DNA of 64,000 nt. Source: Hyphomicrobiales bacterium (lineage in GTDB: Bacteria > Pseudomonadota > Alphaproteobacteria > Rhizobiales > Beijerinckiaceae). Position numbers and translations under genes: made by a program. The stretch covers positions 248,001 to 312,000 of the forward strand of contig JAGXAN010000005.1 of assembly GCA_019075865.1 (NCBI GenBank). Direction: 5' to 3'. The notes under the pieces were generated by a model. It saw only the letters and a program-made list of their open reading frames with translations, made no database searches and was not told the DNA's origin. Positions 27,978 through 36,797 of this stretch are shown here, piece after piece (the stretch's first letter is position 1; every line of letters starts with the position of its first letter).

Positions 27978-28390
27978 GCGAATACTCCCGAAATTGAAAA
28001 GTCTGACGGCTTGAGCTTCGCAATCACGCCGGTTGCGAAATCGGATATCAATGCCAGACCCGAGGATGTAAGACGTGACCCAGTCAACCTGACCGAGATC
28101 GGGCCTGGACATAAGTTGCCTAAAAGGGTGAAGCGGGACCAGCACGGGGGTAGAAAACGGGAAAAACTAATCGAAAGTTATAACACTTTTGTAAAAATAT
28201 AATCCAAAAGAACGAGTTTTGGGCCGACGACCTGCCGATGACCCGCTCAAGCAGGGCGAAATAGACCGATCGAGGTAAGACCACCAACGGCAGTTTCAGC
28301 GCCATTCGCCCGTTTTATCGATTCCTACCTATTTTGAGGTATTTGACGCCGGATATTGGCGATTTATCGCCAAAATCCCTTTGACGTCAG
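27978..28390. other. Non-coding interval with inverted repeat
   Basis: This 413-base gap separates the first Asn/Gly-repeat gene from the Lrp-type regulator, both on the minus strand. It must hold the promoter and a long leader of the repeat genes, but no convincing -35/-10 pair was found. At 28356-28373 TTGGCGAT and ATCGCCAA form a perfect inverted repeat around TT, 18 bases after the regulator's stop. This may be a terminator stem (no T-run follows) or an operator. Nothing else was recognised. Confidence 0.5.
27985..27998 (-). promoter_or_regulatory. Shared leader motif before the Asn/Gly-repeat gene at 27977
   Basis: This is the second copy of the 14-base motif CTCCCGAAATTGAA, again carrying the ribosome-binding site on the minus strand. 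It matches the copy at 27391-27404 exactly. Confidence 0.5.
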
Positions 28391-28867
28391 CTAGACCACT
28401 CGCTTTTTGAGGTGCTGCAACGATAAACGGCCGCTCTGCTTCAGCCGATCCAGCACGATGGATGATTTGACATGCGCCACCGAAGGGTGCGGCAAAAACA
28501 CGTCATTGAGGATTTGCGCAAGCGCTTTGAGATTGGGCACCGACATTTTGACGATGTAATCGGCTTCCCCGCTCATTGCATAGCATTCCTGCACTTCGTC
28601 CAACCGCTCAATCAGGTCACGGAAATGGCGGGCATTGTCCGGCGAATGCGTCGCCAGCGTGATATTGACGAACACCAGCACATCCAGCCCCACCGCCTCG
28701 GGCGACAACACAGCATCGTACCGGCTGATAACCCCCGCTTCTTCCAGCGCCGCCCGCCGGCGCGAGCATTGCGAGGCCGAAAGCCCAATCTGCTCAGCCA
28801 GTTCATTATTGGTGCGTCGGCCATCCTGCTGAAGCGCTTCCAATAGCTTCACGTCAAATCCGTCCAT
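28391..28867 (-). CDS. Lrp/AsnC family transcriptional regulator
   Basis: This 158-residue regulator starts MDGFDVKLLEALQQDGR and has the AsnC-type helix-turn-helix (ELAEQIGLSASQCSRRRAALEEAGVI) followed by the ligand-sensing RAM domain (to about residue 140). It is divergent from the 4-hydroxyphenylpyruvate dioxygenase gene, so it probably senses an aromatic amino acid or its keto acid and controls that gene. I chose the ATG at 28867 with GGGAG upstream; upstream in-frame ATGs at 28873 and 28882 are possible. Confidence 0.88.
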   Translation of the reverse strand: MDGFDVKLLEALQQDGRRTNNELAEQIGLSASQCSRRRAALEEAGVISRYDAVLSPEAVGLDVLVFVNITLATHSPDNARHFRDLIERLDEVQECYAMSGEADYIVKMSVPNLKALAQILNDVFLPHPSVAHVKSSIVLDRLKQSGRLSLQHLKKRVV

Positions 28868-29003
28868 GCACATCTCCCGCATAAAATAACATAATTTTGA
28901 ATGTATCATGCACTATTGGACAAAATAAGCCTGATTATGCACGAATTTTGCATCAAAATGGCGATATCATACCAATCTCCTTCATTGTCAGCGAGATCGT
29001 GTC
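28868..29003. promoter_or_regulatory. Divergent control region of lrp-like gene and hpd
   Basis: This AT-rich 136-base region separates the regulator from hpd. ATGCA at 28937-28941 and TGCAT at 28949-28953 form an inverted repeat around seven bases. It is a candidate Lrp-type site, but no consensus promoter was confirmed. Confidence 0.4.
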
Positions 29004-30104
29004 ATGGGCCCTTTTCCGCATAATGCACCGCCAGCCAAGATTTCGGCAGAGAACCCGGCCGGCACCGACGGTTTTGAATTTGTCGAATTCGCGCACAAGG
29101 ACCCCAAACAGCTCGAAACCATGTTCCAGAACATGGGCTACACGCGGGTGGCCCGCCACAAGACCAAGGCCATCGAACTCTACCGGCAGGGTGGCATCAA
29201 TTACATTCTCAACCGCGAGCCCGACACCCATGCCGCGCGCTTTGTCGACATGCACGGGCCTTGCGCGCCGGCGATGGCCTGGCGGGTTGTGGATGCCCAA
29301 CATGCGCTGGCCCACGCACTGGCCCTGGGTGCCACAGAATACAAGGGCCGCGACAAAACACTCGACGTGCCCGCCCTGATCGGAATTGGCGGCTCGCTGC
29401 TTTATCTCATTGATACTTTTGGGGCCAAAGGTTCGCCCTATTCCACCGAATTTGACTGGCTGGGCGCGGTCGATCCGTTGCCCGTCGGCTTTGGCTTCCA
29501 TTATATCGACCACCTCACCCATAATGTGATGCGCGGGCAGATGAACACCTGGTACAAATTCTATGCTGATATTTTCAATTTCCGCGAGATCCGGTTCTTT
29601 GATATTGCCGGTCGCCACACCGGCCTCACCAGCCGCGCCCTGACCTCGCCTTGCGGTCGCATCCGCATCCCGATCAACGAAAGCGCCGACGACAAAAGCC
29701 AGATCGAGGAATATCTGCAGCAATATAAGGGCGAGGGCATCCAGCACATCGCCGTTGCCACCGATGATATTTACACCTCGACCGATTTGCTGGCGGCAAA
29801 CGGCGTCGAATTCATGCCCGGACCGCCCGATCTTTATTACCAGCAATCTTTCGCCCGCGTGCATGGCCACACCGAGTCGCTGGAGCGCATGAAAAAGCAC
29901 GGCATTCTCATTGATGGCGAAGGCGTCGTCGATGGCGGCATCACCCGCATCCTGTTGCAGGTATTCTCCAAGACCATGATTGGGCCCATCTTCTTCGAAT
30001 TCATCCAGCGCAAGGGCGATGACGGCTTTGGCGAAGGCAATTTCAAGGCGCTTTTTGAGTCGATCGAGCAAGACCAGATTGTGCGGGGCGTATTACACGC
30101 CTAA
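29004..30104 (+). CDS. hpd: 4-hydroxyphenylpyruvate dioxygenase
   Basis: HPPD converts 4-hydroxyphenylpyruvate to homogentisate, the committed step of tyrosine degradation. The 366-residue product is of normal length and shows the iron ligands in HYIDHLTHNV, GIQHIAVAT and FFEFIQRKG, together with DFIFN-like and GRIRIPINE segments of the family. The start ATG is preceded by GCGAGAT. Downstream homogentisate genes are not in the window, so the rest of the pathway must be elsewhere. It is probably under the divergent Lrp-type regulator. Confidence 0.95.
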   Translation: MGPFPHNAPPAKISAENPAGTDGFEFVEFAHKDPKQLETMFQNMGYTRVARHKTKAIELYRQGGINYILNREPDTHAARFVDMHGPCAPAMAWRVVDAQHALAHALALGATEYKGRDKTLDVPALIGIGGSLLYLIDTFGAKGSPYSTEFDWLGAVDPLPVGFGFHYIDHLTHNVMRGQMNTWYKFYADIFNFREIRFFDIAGRHTGLTSRALTSPCGRIRIPINESADDKSQIEEYLQQYKGEGIQHIAVATDDIYTSTDLLAANGVEFMPGPPDLYYQQSFARVHGHTESLERMKKHGILIDGEGVVDGGITRILLQVFSKTMIGPIFFEFIQRKGDDGFGEGNFKALFESIEQDQIVRGVLHA

Positions 30105-30125
30105 GGCACGCCGCGCGGCCCTGCC

Positions 30126-31481
30126 TCAGGCTTCCGGCGCGCGCAAAGGCACGAAGACGCGGACGCGCAGTCCCGATCTATGGATCTCGTCGGTAAAGCC
30201 CAGCGTAATCTCGCCCTCCAATCGCTCGACGCAGGCTTTTACGATGGCAAGGCCAAGCCCGGCACCCTCGCTGTCCTGTCCGAGACTGCGATAAAACGGA
30301 TCAAAAATCAGGCTGCGTTCCGCCTCCGTTATGCCTGGTCCGGTGTCCTGGATTTGCAGAACCGCCCGGCCCGCTTGCGTCCAGACGCTCAAATCGACGC
30401 GGCCACCTGCATCCGTATAGGAAATGGCATTGACCACCAAATTCTTGACCAAGGTCGTCAGATCAATCGGGTGCAGCCACAATTGCGCGTCCGTATCGCC
30501 CTCCACGCCAATATCAATGCCTTTGGCATCGACCAGCGGCATCACATCCTCCAGCACCTGCCGGTAAACCTGCTGCACCGAAACCATCGCGCGCGGGCTT
30601 CCTTCCACCGATTGAACTCGCGCCAGCGTCAGCATCTGATCGAGCAGATTGCGCCCGCGCAATATGCCACGCCGCAAGGTTGCGAGGCGCTCGCGTGCCG
30701 CCCCGGACATTTCCGCTTGCGCCAGATGCTCCGCCTGCAGGGAAAGCGCCGTCAGCGGCGAGCGCAATTCATGCGCGGCATCCGCCACAAACCGGCGCTG
30801 ACCCGCCATGGCCTGCTCGATGCGCACCAGCAACCGATTGATTGCGACCGCGAAAGGCCGGATTTCGACCAGAAACCGGTCAACCTCGATCGGATGCAAT
30901 TCCTGCACGCTGCGTTGGTCGATTTGCTTTGCCAGCGCCAGCACGGGTCGAAACATGCGATCCACCAGATCGGCCAATACGAGGAGCAGGATAGGAAACA
31001 ATATGGCGAATGGAATGATCGTGCGCCACGCACTGTCGCGCGCCATTTCATCGCGAACCCGGGTGGCCTGCGCGACCGCAAATCTCTGGCCCGTGGTGCC
31101 CGTCGCAACCAGCACACGATACAATTCCCCATCCACTGGCACGGTCTGCAATCCCGCCGGCAGATTTTTGGGCAAATTGAGCCGGACAGCACTCGCCACA
31201 TCGCCGCCGTCCTTGTTCAAATACTGAAGAATGACACGCGCATCTTCATCGCTACTGATCGCACGGCCGGCATCTTTGGAGCCGGAAATGGTTACCGGTT
31301 GAACATTGAACAGCGAGGCGATCTGGCGCAGCGTATCGTCTTGAAACTCATGGGCCTCATCAGCTGCCACAAAAAACGAGAACGCCCCGGCAAGAATGGC
31401 CACGATCAAAATCGCCAGCGCCAGAGTAACCGACAGCTTGAATTGAATCGACTCATTTAGACGTTTTTTGAAACCATCCAT
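30126..31481 (-). CDS. Two-component sensor histidine kinase
   Basis: This 451-residue membrane sensor has two spans (about residues 15-38 and 160-180) around a periplasmic sensing loop, then a HAMP-like region and a kinase core. Visible boxes are H (FVADAAHELRSPLTALS), N (NLVVNAISYT), G1 (QDTGPGI) and G2 (GAGLGLAI). It overlaps the response regulator gene by 25 bases. The signal is unknown. The adjacent paralogous membrane proteins at 32147 and 33091 may be its targets, since all run in the same direction. Confidence 0.9.
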   Translation of the reverse strand: MDGFKKRLNESIQFKLSVTLALAILIVAILAGAFSFFVAADEAHEFQDDTLRQIASLFNVQPVTISGSKDAGRAISSDEDARVILQYLNKDGGDVASAVRLNLPKNLPAGLQTVPVDGELYRVLVATGTTGQRFAVAQATRVRDEMARDSAWRTIIPFAILFPILLLVLADLVDRMFRPVLALAKQIDQRSVQELHPIEVDRFLVEIRPFAVAINRLLVRIEQAMAGQRRFVADAAHELRSPLTALSLQAEHLAQAEMSGAARERLATLRRGILRGRNLLDQMLTLARVQSVEGSPRAMVSVQQVYRQVLEDVMPLVDAKGIDIGVEGDTDAQLWLHPIDLTTLVKNLVVNAISYTDAGGRVDLSVWTQAGRAVLQIQDTGPGITEAERSLIFDPFYRSLGQDSEGAGLGLAIVKACVERLEGEITLGFTDEIHRSGLRVRVFVPLRAPEA

Positions 31482-32122
31482 CCAACGCCCCTGACATTCT
31501 TGATGGTCGCACTGCCGAGCTTGCGCCGCAATGCGTGAATGAGATATTCGACCGCATTGCTTTCCACCTCGTCGCCCCAGCCATATATTCGGTCTTCAAG
31601 GTCGCTTCGAGAAAGGATCGCCCCCGGCCGTATCAGCAAAGCCTGAAGCAAGGCAAATTCGCGGTTGGAAAGCGTCACGGGCATTCCATCGCCAAGGCTG
31701 GCCTCGCGGGTGGCGGGGTCCAGCACCAAATTGCCATTGCCCAGCATCGGTTTGGCGCTGCCCCCCTTGCGCCTTAGAACCGCGCGCATTCGCGCCAATA
31801 ATTCAGCCATTTCAAAGGGCTTGACCACATAATCATCGGCCCCGGCATCGAGGCCACGCAAGCGATCATCGAGCCCGTCGCGCGCGGTCAGGATCAGCAC
31901 CGGCATGTCATGGCCGCCAGCCCGCACGCCATCCAGTACGGCAAACCCATCCTTGCCGGGAAGATGCAGATCCAGAAGCATCAAATCATAGGTCTGGCAC
32001 GCAACTGCCGTCAGCGCGGCATGTCCATCCTTCACCCAGTCCGTGGCATAGGAGGCGTCTTTCAACGCCGCCTGCACCGTCTGTGCGATCATCGTGTCAT
32101 CTTCAACCAGCAATACCCGCAT
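31457..32122 (-). CDS. OmpR-family response regulator
   Basis: This 221-residue regulator has a receiver domain with D8-D9, phosphoacceptor D51 (LMLLDLHLPGKDG) and the conserved lysine in VVKPF. The winged-helix domain at about 125-220 has the family text TLSNREFALLQALLIRPGAILSR. The ATG at 32122 is chosen; a TTG at 32140 is in frame. It is the partner of the kinase gene it overlaps, and follows the first paralogous membrane-protein gene by 24 bases. Confidence 0.9.
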   Translation of the reverse strand: MRVLLVEDDTMIAQTVQAALKDASYATDWVKDGHAALTAVACQTYDLMLLDLHLPGKDGFAVLDGVRAGGHDMPVLILTARDGLDDRLRGLDAGADDYVVKPFEMAELLARMRAVLRRKGGSAKPMLGNGNLVLDPATREASLGDGMPVTLSNREFALLQALLIRPGAILSRSDLEDRIYGWGDEVESNAVEYLIHALRRKLGSATIKNVRGVGWMVSKNV

Positions 32123-32146
32123 AATGTCTGCGCCAAACAAAGCCTA

Positions 32147-32902
32147 TCAATGCACGATTTTGGCGGGCCGCTGCCGGAAGATCAACAGACAGCCTATAAT
32201 GAACAGCAATAGCACAGCTGAAGCCGAGTAACGGCTGAGGGCGAGGCCGCCATCGTGCAGCGGCTTGTCGAGAAAATCTCCCACTGCCGCGCCTAGTGGC
32301 CGCGTCAGGATGAAAGCCGCCCAGAACAGGGTGGTTCGCGAAATATTCGTCCAGAAATAAGCAGCCAGCACCACGCCCAGCAAGACGGCAAACACGATGG
32401 CGGCACCCGAAAATCCAAACCCCGCCGTACTCGCCATCCAATCCCCCAACGCGGTGCCCAGCGTCTGTGAAAACATGATGGTCACCCAATAGAAAACTTC
32501 GGATTTGGCCGAACGCACCGTGTCGACGGCAACCGATCCAAGGGTTCGATACCAGACGAACAGCGAAGTGATCAGCAAGGCAAACAACAGGCTGGTGCCC
32601 CCGGCATAGCCAATCCCCAAGGATCGATCCGCGTAATCGGCCATGGTCGTTCCGACCGTGGTGCTGGCAACGATGGCCAGCCAGTAGGGCACCGGGTGAA
32701 AGGTCCGGGATCGGATCTGCGCAACAACCGCAGCGAGAAAAAACACCAGGAAAATGCCGGTGCCAATCAAATATCCAAATTTCATGGACATGGTGACCAT
32801 GTCACCGCCCGTTTCGCCAAGCGTTGTGGCGGCAATCTTGATAATCCAGAACAGCAAAGTCACTTCAGGGACTTTGCTCAAGGTTCGTTTGCTGGAAGTC
32901 AT
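32147..32902 (-). CDS. Uncharacterised membrane protein, COG4705-like (first paralog)
   Basis: I recognise the family but not its function. This 251-residue protein has about eight membrane spans, in four repeated units. Each unit ends in a motif of the type T/P-x-G-x-x-x-x-D: TTLGETGGD, TTVGTTMAD, QTLGTALGD and RPLGAAVGD. The start KVPEVTLLFWIIK is a family mark. AGGAT lies before the ATG at 32902. It is 24 bases upstream of the response regulator, so it is likely in one operon with it. A transport or channel role is plausible because of the acidic residues in the membrane. Confidence 0.75.
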   Translation of the reverse strand: MTSSKRTLSKVPEVTLLFWIIKIAATTLGETGGDMVTMSMKFGYLIGTGIFLVFFLAAVVAQIRSRTFHPVPYWLAIVASTTVGTTMADYADRSLGIGYAGGTSLLFALLITSLFVWYRTLGSVAVDTVRSAKSEVFYWVTIMFSQTLGTALGDWMASTAGFGFSGAAIVFAVLLGVVLAAYFWTNISRTTLFWAAFILTRPLGAAVGDFLDKPLHDGGLALSRYSASAVLLLFIIGCLLIFRQRPAKIVH

Positions 32903-33090
32903 CTCATCAAATCCTGTTGTCAGGTAAGGTTCAAATCGGGGGCTTGGCGGTCGATATATCGGAACCAAGGCTTCGCAGGCCCCGATCCAGTTCGCTGGGA
33001 CTGCCGTCCCTGATTTTCGGGGAGGTTAGATCGCAATCGTGGCAATAGCTGCACTATTTGTATCTTTTCGGACTTTTTTGAAGGGGGAAA

Positions 33091-33873
33091 TCATCGTGCG
33101 CTGCCAGCCGCCAATTTGCGAGTGGGGTTCATCTGCGCCCATGCCACCAAAATCGTAATGGAAGTGATGAACAGCAGGCTGGTCCACATGGTACCCATGC
33201 CGAGACCGCCTGCGGCCTTGTCCTGCGTCAACCAATCACCCAAGGCAGCGCCAAACGGGCGTGTCAGAATATATCCGATCCAGAACGTCAGCACCGCATT
33301 GCCACCCATCCGCCAAGCAGCATAGCTCAGGGCGAGCAGGCTGCCAAAAGCCATCACGCCGCGCATGAAGCCCAGACCCAGCGCCTCGGTTGCCAGATCA
33401 CCGGACGCGGTACCCAGCGCAAAGGCACAGAGGATAGCGGCCCAGTAGAATTGCTCCCGGCGCGGCGTGAAAATCTCATGGATCGACAGGCTCCGCTCCG
33501 CCGCGTACCAGACGATAAAGACCAAACCGAGCAGCGTCGCAAACACCGCCGTGCTGACATATAGGCTGATGCCCAGGCTGTCGGTGAGAAAATCGGTAAT
33601 CTGGGTGCCAACGATGCTCATGAGCAACACGTTGAGCCAATAGGCCCAGGGCACGTAACGGCGCAGCCGCATTTGCAGCACCATAGCAGCACCCAACAGC
33701 GCCAGCATCAACAAACGAGTTGTCATCTGCCCAAGTCCAGCCCCAACCGCCAGATAATCAGCCGCCGTTTCACCCACCGTCGTCGACATGATCTTCAAAA
33801 TCCAGAAAGCCAAAGTCACCTCTGGCACCTTGTTCAGCCAACCGGAGCCAGCGGGCGCAAGCGCAGTGTTCAT
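33091..33873 (-). CDS. Uncharacterised membrane protein, COG4705-like (second paralog)
   Basis: This 260-residue protein is a paralog of the product at 32147, with the same KVPEVTLAFWILK opening and four T/P-x-G-type units: TTVGETAAD, SIVGTQITD, FALGTASGD and RPFGAALGD. About eight membrane spans are predicted. AGGAG precedes the ATG. It lies 188 bases upstream of its paralog, all on the minus strand with the two-component system. A fixed pair suggests a hetero-oligomer or two specialised versions of one transporter; no substrate can be assigned. Confidence 0.75.
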   Translation of the reverse strand: MNTALAPAGSGWLNKVPEVTLAFWILKIMSTTVGETAADYLAVGAGLGQMTTRLLMLALLGAAMVLQMRLRRYVPWAYWLNVLLMSIVGTQITDFLTDSLGISLYVSTAVFATLLGLVFIVWYAAERSLSIHEIFTPRREQFYWAAILCAFALGTASGDLATEALGLGFMRGVMAFGSLLALSYAAWRMGGNAVLTFWIGYILTRPFGAALGDWLTQDKAAGGLGMGTMWTSLLFITSITILVAWAQMNPTRKLAAGSAR

Positions 33874-34033
33874 GATTTTCTCCTGTCAATGAAGCAAAGG
33901 GTCGGGCGGGAAATTACGAAGCGCAATCTGGCGGTTGAGACTTAGCCCATCCATAGGCGACATTATCTGTTGGCCAAACCAGACTTGCCTGCGCGCCCTT
34001 GCTGATGAAACCGGAGTTTTGTAGCCTGCCTTC

Positions 34034-34504
34034 ATGACAGGCAATAGTTGGCAAATTCGCGAAGATGATCTCTCCGGCGCGGCAACGCGTGAATTGGTGC
34101 GACTGCACCTTGCCGGCATGCATGCCAATTCACCGGCTGAAAGCGTGTTCGCGCTTGATTTTTCAGGGCTTACGGCACCCGATGTCACGCTTTGGACGGT
34201 TTGGCGCAATCAAACGATTGCGGCCATGGGCGCGCTCAAAACCCTTGACCCGTACACCGGCGAATTGAAATCCATGCGCACGCATCCGGATTTTCTGCGC
34301 CAAGGCGCCGCCGCACTGATGCTGAAACACATTCTGGATGTCGCGCGCGCCCGGGGCATGACCGTGATTTATCTGGAAACCGGCAGGGGCCCGTCTTTCG
34401 AGCCAGCGCTGGCACTCTATCGCTACCGGGGCTTCAAAGAATCCGCCGCCTTTGGCAATTACCAGCCAAACGCTTTCAGCCAGTTTCTGAAACTCGACCT
34501 CTGA
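34034..34504 (+). CDS. GNAT family N-acetyltransferase
   Basis: This 156-residue protein has the GNAT fold, with the acetyl-CoA-binding stretch MRTHPDFLRQGAAALMLKHIL (residues about 83-103) and ALYRYRGFKE near the C terminus. The text SVFALDFSGLTAPDVTLWTVW is typical of a widespread small-molecule acetyltransferase subgroup. The acceptor is unknown. The gene is alone, between the divergent membrane-protein gene and the convergent GntR regulator. Confidence 0.8.
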   Translation: MTGNSWQIREDDLSGAATRELVRLHLAGMHANSPAESVFALDFSGLTAPDVTLWTVWRNQTIAAMGALKTLDPYTGELKSMRTHPDFLRQGAAALMLKHILDVARARGMTVIYLETGRGPSFEPALALYRYRGFKESAAFGNYQPNAFSQFLKLDL

Positions 34505-34513
34505 ACCTTCCCA

Positions 34514-35245
34514 TTATCCACGCTCCCGCCGCAAACACATTGAAAAAGTAAAGCGGTCCGCCGGATGGATCGTGACCGATATTTCGAAAGCCTCGCCGGC
34601 CTGATCGAGATAACGTCGAATGATCCGCAATGCCGGAGCACCGGCTTTTGCATTCAACGCCCGCGCCAGTTTTGCACTCAAGGCCAGCGCCTGCACGTCC
34701 TGACGGATTTCCGCAATCCGGCGACCGTATCGGGCCTCGATCAGGTCATTGATCAAAACCTCGGGATATTCGCCAATCACATCCCGCAATTGCGCGTAAG
34801 CCGGGTCGATGTAAACATCTGTCCAACCTATGGGCGGCGCATCCGCATCCCCGTTCAGGCGCAAGCTCGAAATTCGCAAAAACGCCCGCCCTGCGGCGCA
34901 GCCCAATTGCCGCGCCAGCCCCCGGTCCACCACCACATCGCCGATGTTTTGAACGACACGCCGATGCGCCGCGCCAAATTGCACCAGATCCTCTACGGAA
35001 GCGAGGGATTGCCGATAGCCTCGGGTCGACGAAGAATTCTCGACTCGCGTGCCAGCCCGCTTCTTGCGCGACACGAGGCCAAGCCCCTGTAATTCCTGGA
35101 TTGCCGCACGCACGGTATGGCGGCTCGCCTCATATTGCGTGCAAAGATCAAGTTCCCGTGGCAACCGCGAGCCCACCGGAAATCGGCCGGATGCAATGCC
35201 TTCGGCCAGATCGCGGGCCACCCTTGCATAAAATGTCTCGCTCAT
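34514..35245 (-). CDS. GntR-family (HutC-type) transcriptional repressor
   Basis: This 243-residue regulator has an N-terminal winged helix (FYARVARDLAEGI, then YEASRHTVRAAIQELQGLGLVSRKK) and a C-terminal UTRA-like effector domain. It diverges from the lyase gene at 35367 and probably represses it. A 14-base palindrome lies in the divergent promoter. I chose the ATG at 35245 with GGGG upstream; a start at 35299 would run through the promoter and palindrome. The effector is likely a metabolite of the lyase substrate. Confidence 0.88.
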   Translation of the reverse strand: MSETFYARVARDLAEGIASGRFPVGSRLPRELDLCTQYEASRHTVRAAIQELQGLGLVSRKKRAGTRVENSSSTRGYRQSLASVEDLVQFGAAHRRVVQNIGDVVVDRGLARQLGCAAGRAFLRISSLRLNGDADAPPIGWTDVYIDPAYAQLRDVIGEYPEVLINDLIEARYGRRIAEIRQDVQALALSAKLARALNAKAGAPALRIIRRYLDQAGEAFEISVTIHPADRFTFSMCLRRERG

Positions 35246-35292
35246 GAACGCCCCGGGTTCCCAATAGATCAAAGCCGCATGATAGCAGACCA

Positions 35293-35321
35293 TTGACAAT
35301 ATGTCCGGACATAAATATCAA
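35293..35321 (+). promoter_or_regulatory. Promoter with palindromic operator for the lyase gene
   Basis: TTGACA at 35293-35298 and TATCAA at 35316-35321 are separated by 17 bases. The spacer holds the perfect 14-base palindrome TATGTCCGGACATA at 35300-35313. A repressor bound there would block polymerase, which fits control of the lyase by the divergent GntR protein. Confidence 0.75.
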
Positions 35322-35366
35322 ATTTCGACCGGACGCACCCGTTCCGGCCCCTCCGGAGATCCGTCC

Positions 35367-36797
35367 ATGCGCCCCACCCCGCCAACTGCGACCACCGTTT
35401 TCGACTCGATTCTGTTTCGCGACGCTTTTGGCACGGCGCAAATGCGCGAAGTATTTTCGGACTACGCCCTGATCTGCCGTTACGCCGAAGTAGAAATCGC
35501 CTTGGCCAAAGCCGAGGCCCGTTGCGGCGTCATTCCAGCCGAAGCGGCCGAAGAAATCGCCAGATGCACCGATGTCGCCAGTCTGGATTTCGATCTTCTG
35601 CGGCAGGAGACCGATATTGTCGGCTATCCGATCCTGCCGCTGGTGCACCAGATAGCCAAACAATGCGGCGACGCCGGCCGCTATGTCCATTGGGGCGCAA
35701 CCACGCAAGACATCATGGACACGGCCGTCATCCTGCAAGTGCGCGCCGGCTTGAAGATTGTGGAAGACGACATTGCCGCGTTGCGCGTCATTCTCGCCGA
35801 ATTGTCGAAGCGCCATCGCGACACGCCCATGGCTGGACGAACCCACCTCCAGCAGGCCCTGCCGATCACCTTCGGTTACAAAGTGGCGATCTGGCTTGCC
35901 ATGTTTGATCGCCACGCCGAAAGATTGGAGCAGCTGATGCCGCGCGTCCTTGTCGGCGAGTTTGCGGGCGCTGCGGGCACGCTCGCCTCATTGGGCGACA
36001 AGGGATTTGCGGTGCAAAAGGCGCTCTGCGAGGAACTGGCTTTGGCCGTGCCGGTCTCAACCTGGCACGTCGCCCGTGACGGCCTGGCCGAAGTCCTCAA
36101 TTTCTTCGCGCTCGTCACCGGCTCGCTGGGCAAGATCGCGCTCGACACCATGATTATGGCCTCAACCGAATTTGGCGAGGTCTACGAGCCTTTCGTCAAG
36201 GGACGCGGCGCCTCCTCGACCATGCCGCAAAAGCGCAACCCCATTTCCTCCGAACTGATGCTTGCCGCTTCCAAGGGCGTTCGCCAGCACGCGGGTCTGA
36301 TGCTCGATGCCATGGTGCAGGATTTTGAACGCGCGACCGGGCCCTGGCACGCGGAATGGATGGCGATTCCCGAAAGTTTCGTGCTCACCGCCGGTGCCCT
36401 CCGTCAGGCGCGCTTCGCGCTGGGCGGCCTCATTGTCGATGAAGCCCAGATGGCCCGCAATCTTGAGATCAGCCGCGGCCTTATTGTCGCTGAAGCCGTC
36501 ATGATGGGGCTTGCACCCCAGGTGGGCCGCCAGCAGGCGCATGATATAGTCTATGATGCCTGTCGCATCGCCAATGAGCAACATTTGACCTTGGCTGACG
36601 CCTTGTCGCGCGACCCGCGCGTATCAGAGCGCCTTGACCGAGCCACCATCGACCGATTGACCGCGCCGGAGAATTATCTCGGGCTCGCACCGCAAATGGT
36701 CGACCGCGTGCTGGATTCAATGCCGCGGCAGAGTTGGGCGGCACCATCGTCCAAGCCTTCCGCAATTGATGCAGCGCCTACAGATTCTCAGGCGTAA
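35367..36797 (+). CDS. Fumarase/aspartase-superfamily lyase (3-carboxy-muconate cycloisomerase or adenylosuccinate lyase type)
   Basis: This 476-residue protein has the superfamily signature SSTMPQKRNPISSE around residue 290 and text such as VHWGATTQDIMDTA. It therefore belongs to the group that includes PcaB and PurB. Its neighbours (GntR repressor, no purine genes) favour a catabolic lyase, perhaps of an aromatic-derived or amino-dicarboxylate substrate. The ATG at 35367 is preceded by CCGGAGAT; a start at 35301 falls inside the operator. The 3' end overlaps the convergent LacI-type gene by 20 bases. Confidence 0.82.
   Translation: MRPTPPTATTVFDSILFRDAFGTAQMREVFSDYALICRYAEVEIALAKAEARCGVIPAEAAEEIARCTDVASLDFDLLRQETDIVGYPILPLVHQIAKQCGDAGRYVHWGATTQDIMDTAVILQVRAGLKIVEDDIAALRVILAELSKRHRDTPMAGRTHLQQALPITFGYKVAIWLAMFDRHAERLEQLMPRVLVGEFAGAAGTLASLGDKGFAVQKALCEELALAVPVSTWHVARDGLAEVLNFFALVTGSLGKIALDTMIMASTEFGEVYEPFVKGRGASSTMPQKRNPISSELMLAASKGVRQHAGLMLDAMVQDFERATGPWHAEWMAIPESFVLTAGALRQARFALGGLIVDEAQMARNLEISRGLIVAEAVMMGLAPQVGRQQAHDIVYDACRIANEQHLTLADALSRDPRVSERLDRATIDRLTAPENYLGLAPQMVDRVLDSMPRQSWAAPSSKPSAIDAAPTDSQA

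Noticed and set aside
28356-28373. TTGGCGAT-TT-ATCGCCAA as a Rho-independent terminator
   Set aside because: No T-run follows on either strand and the loop is only two bases. I keep it as an inverted repeat only.
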